From assembly GCA_946408995.1 (NCBI GenBank), contig CAMJUL010000003.1, positions 37,366 through 101,365 of the forward strand: DNA of 64,000 bases. The letters run 5' to 3'. The notes beneath the pieces are model-generated. The model did no database searches. It saw only the letters and a program-made list of their open reading frames with translations, and was not told the DNA's origin. Origin of the DNA: an uncultured Clostridia bacterium (lineage in GTDB: Bacteria > Bacillota > Clostridia > Christensenellales > Aristaeellaceae). Shown piece after piece: positions 60,532 through 64,000 of this stretch. The position numbers and the translations under genes are program-made. How positions within the stretch are numbered: position 1 is the first letter of the stretch; every line of letters starts with the position of its first letter.

Positions 60532-61395
60532 TCAGCTTTCCCGGATGGCCATCGCCACAGCCAGGGAATCGTTCCCCACATGGCAGGCAATCGAGCAGGA
60601 CAGCGGATGATAAGTCACCCGATACTTTGGAAAGGCCTTCTGGACCCGCTCGTTCCATTCCTCAGCGTTCTTGGGGTCCGCGAAGGTACCGGCTGTACAC
60701 AGATCAATGGCCTCCGGCGGTATGAAACGGAACCGTTTTTCCAGGTCCGCCTCCATCAGGTGGATCAGGGTTTTCTGACTATGCTTGTCTCCCCGGGTCA
60801 CACACTGGGCATCCAGTTTCCCGCCGCGAATGTTGAGCACCGGATGCAGCCCCATGGCCGTAGCCAGAGAGGCCCCTGCAGCCGTAACGCGATTGCTGCT
60901 CTTGAGGTACTTGAGGGTGCTGACGCAGATATAGATGCTGGCGTCAAAAGCGCTCTTTTCCAGGCGCTGCCGGATTTCCTCCGCGTCTTTTCCCAGCTTG
61001 GAAAGATAAAGCGCGTCCAATACGCTGCTGCGCTGCGTTACGGAGATCCGCTTGTTGTCCACAACGAACACCCGTCCGTCGTACTTTTCCGCCAGGTTCT
61101 GCGCAGCGGAGCAGGAACTGCTCAGGCTGCTGCTCATGGGAATGTAGACGATCTGGTCCGCCCCATCCTTAAAGGCCTGTTCCCAAAGCTCCGTTACGTC
61201 TGTCGGCGAGGGCTGGGAGGTGTGTACGGGAACACCCTCCGCCATGGCGCGGTACAGTTCCTCATGGGTGATATCCACCCCTTCTGTCAGTCCCTGGCCA
61301 TTGACAATGACCGGCATGGGCAGCACATACACCCCCTTTTCCCTGCCCTCCTGCACGCTCATGCCGCTGTTTGTATCCGTAATGACTGCCACCAT
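60532..61395 (-). CDS. DegV family fatty-acid-binding protein
   Basis: 287-residue DegV-type protein, an FakB-like carrier that presents bound fatty acid to a kinase. Family features: VAVITDTNSGM opening, VHTSQPSPTDVTELW, and MSSSLSSSCSAAQNLA (family isSgLSGT-like), plus LNIRGGKLDA in the middle. A partner fatty-acid kinase (FakA) is not in the window. The start at MVAVITD follows GGAGG at eleven bases; an ATG 18 codons earlier overlaps the xpk end. It lies 41 bases after xpk in the same direction. Confidence 0.88.
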   Translation of the reverse strand: MVAVITDTNSGMSVQEGREKGVYVLPMPVIVNGQGLTEGVDITHEELYRAMAEGVPVHTSQPSPTDVTELWEQAFKDGADQIVYIPMSSSLSSSCSAAQNLAEKYDGRVFVVDNKRISVTQRSSVLDALYLSKLGKDAEEIRQRLEKSAFDASIYICVSTLKYLKSSNRVTAAGASLATAMGLHPVLNIRGGKLDAQCVTRGDKHSQKTLIHLMEADLEKRFRFIPPEAIDLCTAGTFADPKNAEEWNERVQKAFPKYRVTYHPLSCSIACHVGNDSLAVAMAIRES

Positions 61396-61436
61396 AAAAG
61401 GCAGATCCTCCTTTTTCCGGATCCCGAAATACGGGG

Positions 61437-63827
61437 TTATCGGTTCCATTTCCAGCCCGCCACCTCTGGCAGGTCCTCCCCGTACTCATGGATGTATTGC
61501 TTGTGCTCCACCAGTTTGTCGCTCATCCGCTGGTACAGATAAGCACCGCGGTTGCCAAGCTTCGGCAGGTACTTGATGGCCTCCTGCACCAAATGGAAGC
61601 GGTCCACGTTGTTCTGCACCCGCACATCAAAAGGCGTGGTGATGGTGCCTTCCTCCTTGTAGCCGCGCACATGCATCAGCCGGTTGTTATGCCTGCGGTA
61701 GGTCAGTTCGTGAACCAAACTGGCATAGCCGTGAAACGCGAAGATCACCGGCTTGTCCTGCGTAAACAGGATATCGTATTCCGCATCGGTCAAGCCATGG
61801 GGATGCTCCGTGGCAGGCTGAAGCTTGAACAGGTCCACAACATTGATAAAACGGATGCGGACATCGGGCAGCTCGCTATTGAGGATAGAGACAGCCGCCA
61901 GTGCTTCCAGGGTCGGAGTCTCTCCGGCGCATGCGAAAACGATATCCGGCTCCAATCCCTGATCATTGCTGGCCCAGGACCAGATGCCGATCCCCTGGGT
62001 GCAGTGCCGCACCGCTTCCGGCATGGAAAGCCACTGAGGCCGGGGATGTTTGGAAGCCACGATGACGTTCACGTAATTCCTGGAACGGATACAGTGGTCA
62101 AAGGTGGAAAGCAGACAGTTGGCGTCCGGCGGAAGATAGAGCCGGACCACGTCAGCCTTTTTGTTCGCGATATGATCCATGAATCCCGGATCCTGGTGGG
62201 TAAACCCGTTATGATCCTGCTGCCACACGGTAGAGGCCATGATGAGGTTCAGGGAGGCCAGTTCTTCCCGCCAGGGAAGCTGATTGCACACCTTCAGCCA
62301 TTTGGCGTGCTGAGCCGCCATGGAATCGATGATGCGGGCAAAAGCCTCGTAGGTCGCGAAAAAGCCGTGCCGTCCCGTCAGCAGGTATCCTTCCAGCCAG
62401 CCTTCGCACATATGCTCCGACAGCATGGAATCCATCACCCGGCCGTCCGCGGCCAAATGATCGTCCGTTTCCAGGCGTTTGGCGTTCCAATCCCGGTTTT
62501 CAACTTCAAAGACCGCGTTGAGCCGGTTGGAATTCGTTTCGTCCGGACCGAAAATACGGAAATTCCTGGCATCTTTGTTCAAAACAAAGATGTCCCGGAC
62601 GAACTTGCCCAGCTCAATCATGTCCTGCCCATCCCGTTCGCCGTGTCCCTGGGTGTCAAAGGCATACGCCCTGAAATCCGGCAAACGCAGATCCCGCAGT
62701 AAAAGTCCCCCGTTTGCATGTGGATTGGCGCCGATCCGCGCGTTCCCCTCCGGAGCCAGCGCACTGATCTGGGGAAGCACCTTTCCGTTTTCATCAAACA
62801 GTTCCTCCGGCCGATAGGAACGAAGCCAGTCCTCCAGAATCTTCAGATGCTCCTGTGGCTTTGACATGGAAATGGGAACCTGATGAGCCAGGAAATTTCC
62901 CTCGATTTTCTGCCCGTCTACCTCCTTGGGGCCCGTCCATCCCTTGGGGGTGCGCAAAACGATCATCGGCCACACCGGGCGTGTGGGGTTCCCGGTCTCC
63001 CGCGCGTTCTTCTGGATGGCCAGGATCCGCTCAACGACCGTATCCATCGTCTCCGCCATTTTCCGGTGCATGGTCATCGGATCATCCCCTTCGACAAAGA
63101 AGGGCTCCCATCCGCAGCCATGGAAAAAATCCACCACTTCTGTTTTGCTCATTCTGGCGAATACCGTGGGGTTGGCGATCTTGTAGCCGTTCAGGTGCAG
63201 GATAGGCAGGACTGCGCCATCCGTGATCGGGTTCAGGAATTTATTGCTCTGCCAGGAGGTGGCAAGAGGACCCGTCTCCGCCTCGCCGTCCCCAACGGTC
63301 ACTGCGGCAATCAGTCCGGGGTTGTCAAACACAGCGCCAAAGGCGTGAGCGACGCCGTACCCCAGTTCGCCGCCCTCATTGATGGAGCCGGGGGTTTCCG
63401 GCGCGCAATGGGAGGGGACTCCGCCCGGGAAGGAAAACTGTTTAAACAGTTTGGCCATGCCCGCCTCGTCCTGGGAGATATTTGGATAAACCTCGGAATA
63501 GGTTCCATCCAGGTAATCGTTGGCGATAAAGAAATTGCCTCCGTGTCCGGGACCGGAGAGAAGGATCAGATCCAGGTCATACCGTTTGATGGCCCGGTTC
63601 AAATGAACAAAAACAAAATTCTGCCCAGGCACCGTTCCCCAATGGCCAACGATTTTTTTCTTGATCATGGACAGGGTCAGAGGTTTCCTCAGCAGCGGAT
63701 TCTCAAGCAGGTACAATTGTCCCGCGGAAAGATAATTGGCCGCGCGGAACCATTGATCCATACGCTGCAGCAATTCATCCGTGATAGGGCCTTTTTCAGG
63801 ACAGCAGACGGAAGTCTGGGATTTCAT
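61437..63827 (-). CDS. xpk: Xylulose-5-phosphate/fructose-6-phosphate phosphoketolase
   Basis: 796-residue TPP-dependent phosphoketolase that splits xylulose-5-P (and often fructose-6-P) with phosphate into acetyl phosphate and a C3/C4 sugar phosphate. Motifs: [34 protein letters not shown], the TPP motif [15 protein letters not shown], and [13 protein letters not shown]. Length is standard for the family. AAGGAG seven bases before the ATG; a consensus-like promoter lies 50 bases upstream. It gives acetyl phosphate and so ATP in fermentation of pentoses. degV follows in the same operon. Confidence 0.96.
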   Translation of the reverse strand: MKSQTSVCCPEKGPITDELLQRMDQWFRAANYLSAGQLYLLENPLLRKPLTLSMIKKKIVGHWGTVPGQNFVFVHLNRAIKRYDLDLILLSGPGHGGNFFIANDYLDGTYSEVYPNISQDEAGMAKLFKQFSFPGGVPSHCAPETPGSINEGGELGYGVAHAFGAVFDNPGLIAAVTVGDGEAETGPLATSWQSNKFLNPITDGAVLPILHLNGYKIANPTVFARMSKTEVVDFFHGCGWEPFFVEGDDPMTMHRKMAETMDTVVERILAIQKNARETGNPTRPVWPMIVLRTPKGWTGPKEVDGQKIEGNFLAHQVPISMSKPQEHLKILEDWLRSYRPEELFDENGKVLPQISALAPEGNARIGANPHANGGLLLRDLRLPDFRAYAFDTQGHGERDGQDMIELGKFVRDIFVLNKDARNFRIFGPDETNSNRLNAVFEVENRDWNAKRLETDDHLAADGRVMDSMLSEHMCEGWLEGYLLTGRHGFFATYEAFARIIDSMAAQHAKWLKVCNQLPWREELASLNLIMASTVWQQDHNGFTHQDPGFMDHIANKKADVVRLYLPPDANCLLSTFDHCIRSRNYVNVIVASKHPRPQWLSMPEAVRHCTQGIGIWSWASNDQGLEPDIVFACAGETPTLEALAAVSILNSELPDVRIRFINVVDLFKLQPATEHPHGLTDAEYDILFTQDKPVIFAFHGYASLVHELTYRRHNNRLMHVRGYKEEGTITTPFDVRVQNNVDRFHLVQEAIKYLPKLGNRGAYLYQRMSDKLVEHKQYIHEYGEDLPEVAGWKWNR

Positions 63828-63874
63828 GGGGATTCTCCTTTCTTCGGACGCATGTTTCTTCGGCTCTGGGGAAT

Positions 63875-63903
63875 ATTATACGGAAAGCGTTTTCTTCCGT
63901 CAA
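63875..63903 (-). promoter_or_regulatory. Promoter of xpk
   Basis: Minus-strand TTGACG (63898-63903), 17-bp spacer, TATAAT (63875-63880). Confidence 0.75.
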
Positions 63904-64000
63904 CCCGTGGCGAATCGATTTCCGCGAATGGACCAACCTCCGCTTATAATAGGGTAGAGGGAGGGCGTTAGCCCTCGCCCCTCCCATTGCACCGTACGTA

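Noticed and set aside
63961..63976. Hairpin GAGGGC-GTTA-GCCCTC at the right edge as a terminator
   Set aside because: No T-run on either strand; its gene context is outside the window.

Overview
The window looks like the chromosome of a G+C-rich, anaerobe-like member of the Bacillota (class Clostridia; I cannot name the genus). The reasons are the translation and cell-signalling gene order yicC-remA-gmk-rpoZ-coaBC-priA-def-fmt-rsmB-rlmN-stp-pknB-rsgA, the phoH-pgpH-ybeY-cdd-era order, strong AGGAGG-type ribosome binding sites, consensus sigma-A promoters, a phosphoketolase and glycogen metabolism, and the absence of any respiratory gene.

Layout. 1-622: tail of a phosphoribosyltransferase gene, then rpmB with its promoter and a terminator. 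654-14740: a long minus-strand block of 14 closely spaced or overlapping genes running from yicC down to rsmA (RNA processing, RemA regulator, guanylate kinase, RNAP omega, CoA synthesis, PriA, protein maturation, rRNA methylation, PASTA kinase/phosphatase pair, ribosome assembly). 14952-18410: a large secreted protein made of about ten SdrD/prealbumin-like B repeats. 18602-18675: tRNA-Pro(GGG). 18656-24885: a compact 6.2-kb integrative element in the 3' end of that tRNA, bounded by a perfect 47-bp direct repeat. 25073-32095: AlaX-type editing protein, a TetR regulator, malQ and glgP (glycogen/maltodextrin use) and an orphan ZnuA-like binding protein. 32147-40667, minus strand: an ArsC-like protein, rsfS, a BMP-type nucleoside ABC transporter (four genes), xpt and mnmG. 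40844-47958: a secreted protein, a small membrane protein, then the operon phoH - HD-domain c-di-AMP phosphodiesterase - YbeY/cytidine deaminase fusion - era. 48022-56430: a PNPOx-like flavoprotein, a GNAT protein, an exported phosphodiester glycosidase, two MATE exporters around an AraC regulator, and a GH28 glycosidase. 56558-63827, minus strand: bioY behind a BirA-type operator, birA, an ArsR-ABC exporter pair, and phosphoketolase followed by degV.

How it works together. Carbon genes (malQ, glgP, xpk, GH28) suggest fermentation of stored and plant-derived polysaccharide. BMP transporter plus Xpt suggests purine salvage. BioY plus BirA suggests imported biotin with repression by BirA.

The most interesting part is the integrative element. 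It carries a tyrosine integrase with a co-transcribed partner, two excisionase-like HTH proteins, a primase-type zinc-finger protein without a visible catalytic domain, an iteron-like A+T-rich inverted-repeat locus, a serine resolvase beside a 22-bp perfect palindrome, a near-perfect promoter reading into a structured ORF-less region, and a duplicated 46-bp module. No conjugation, capsid, resistance or toxin gene is recognisable, so its life style is unexplained. Second in interest is the in-frame YbeY-Cdd fusion.
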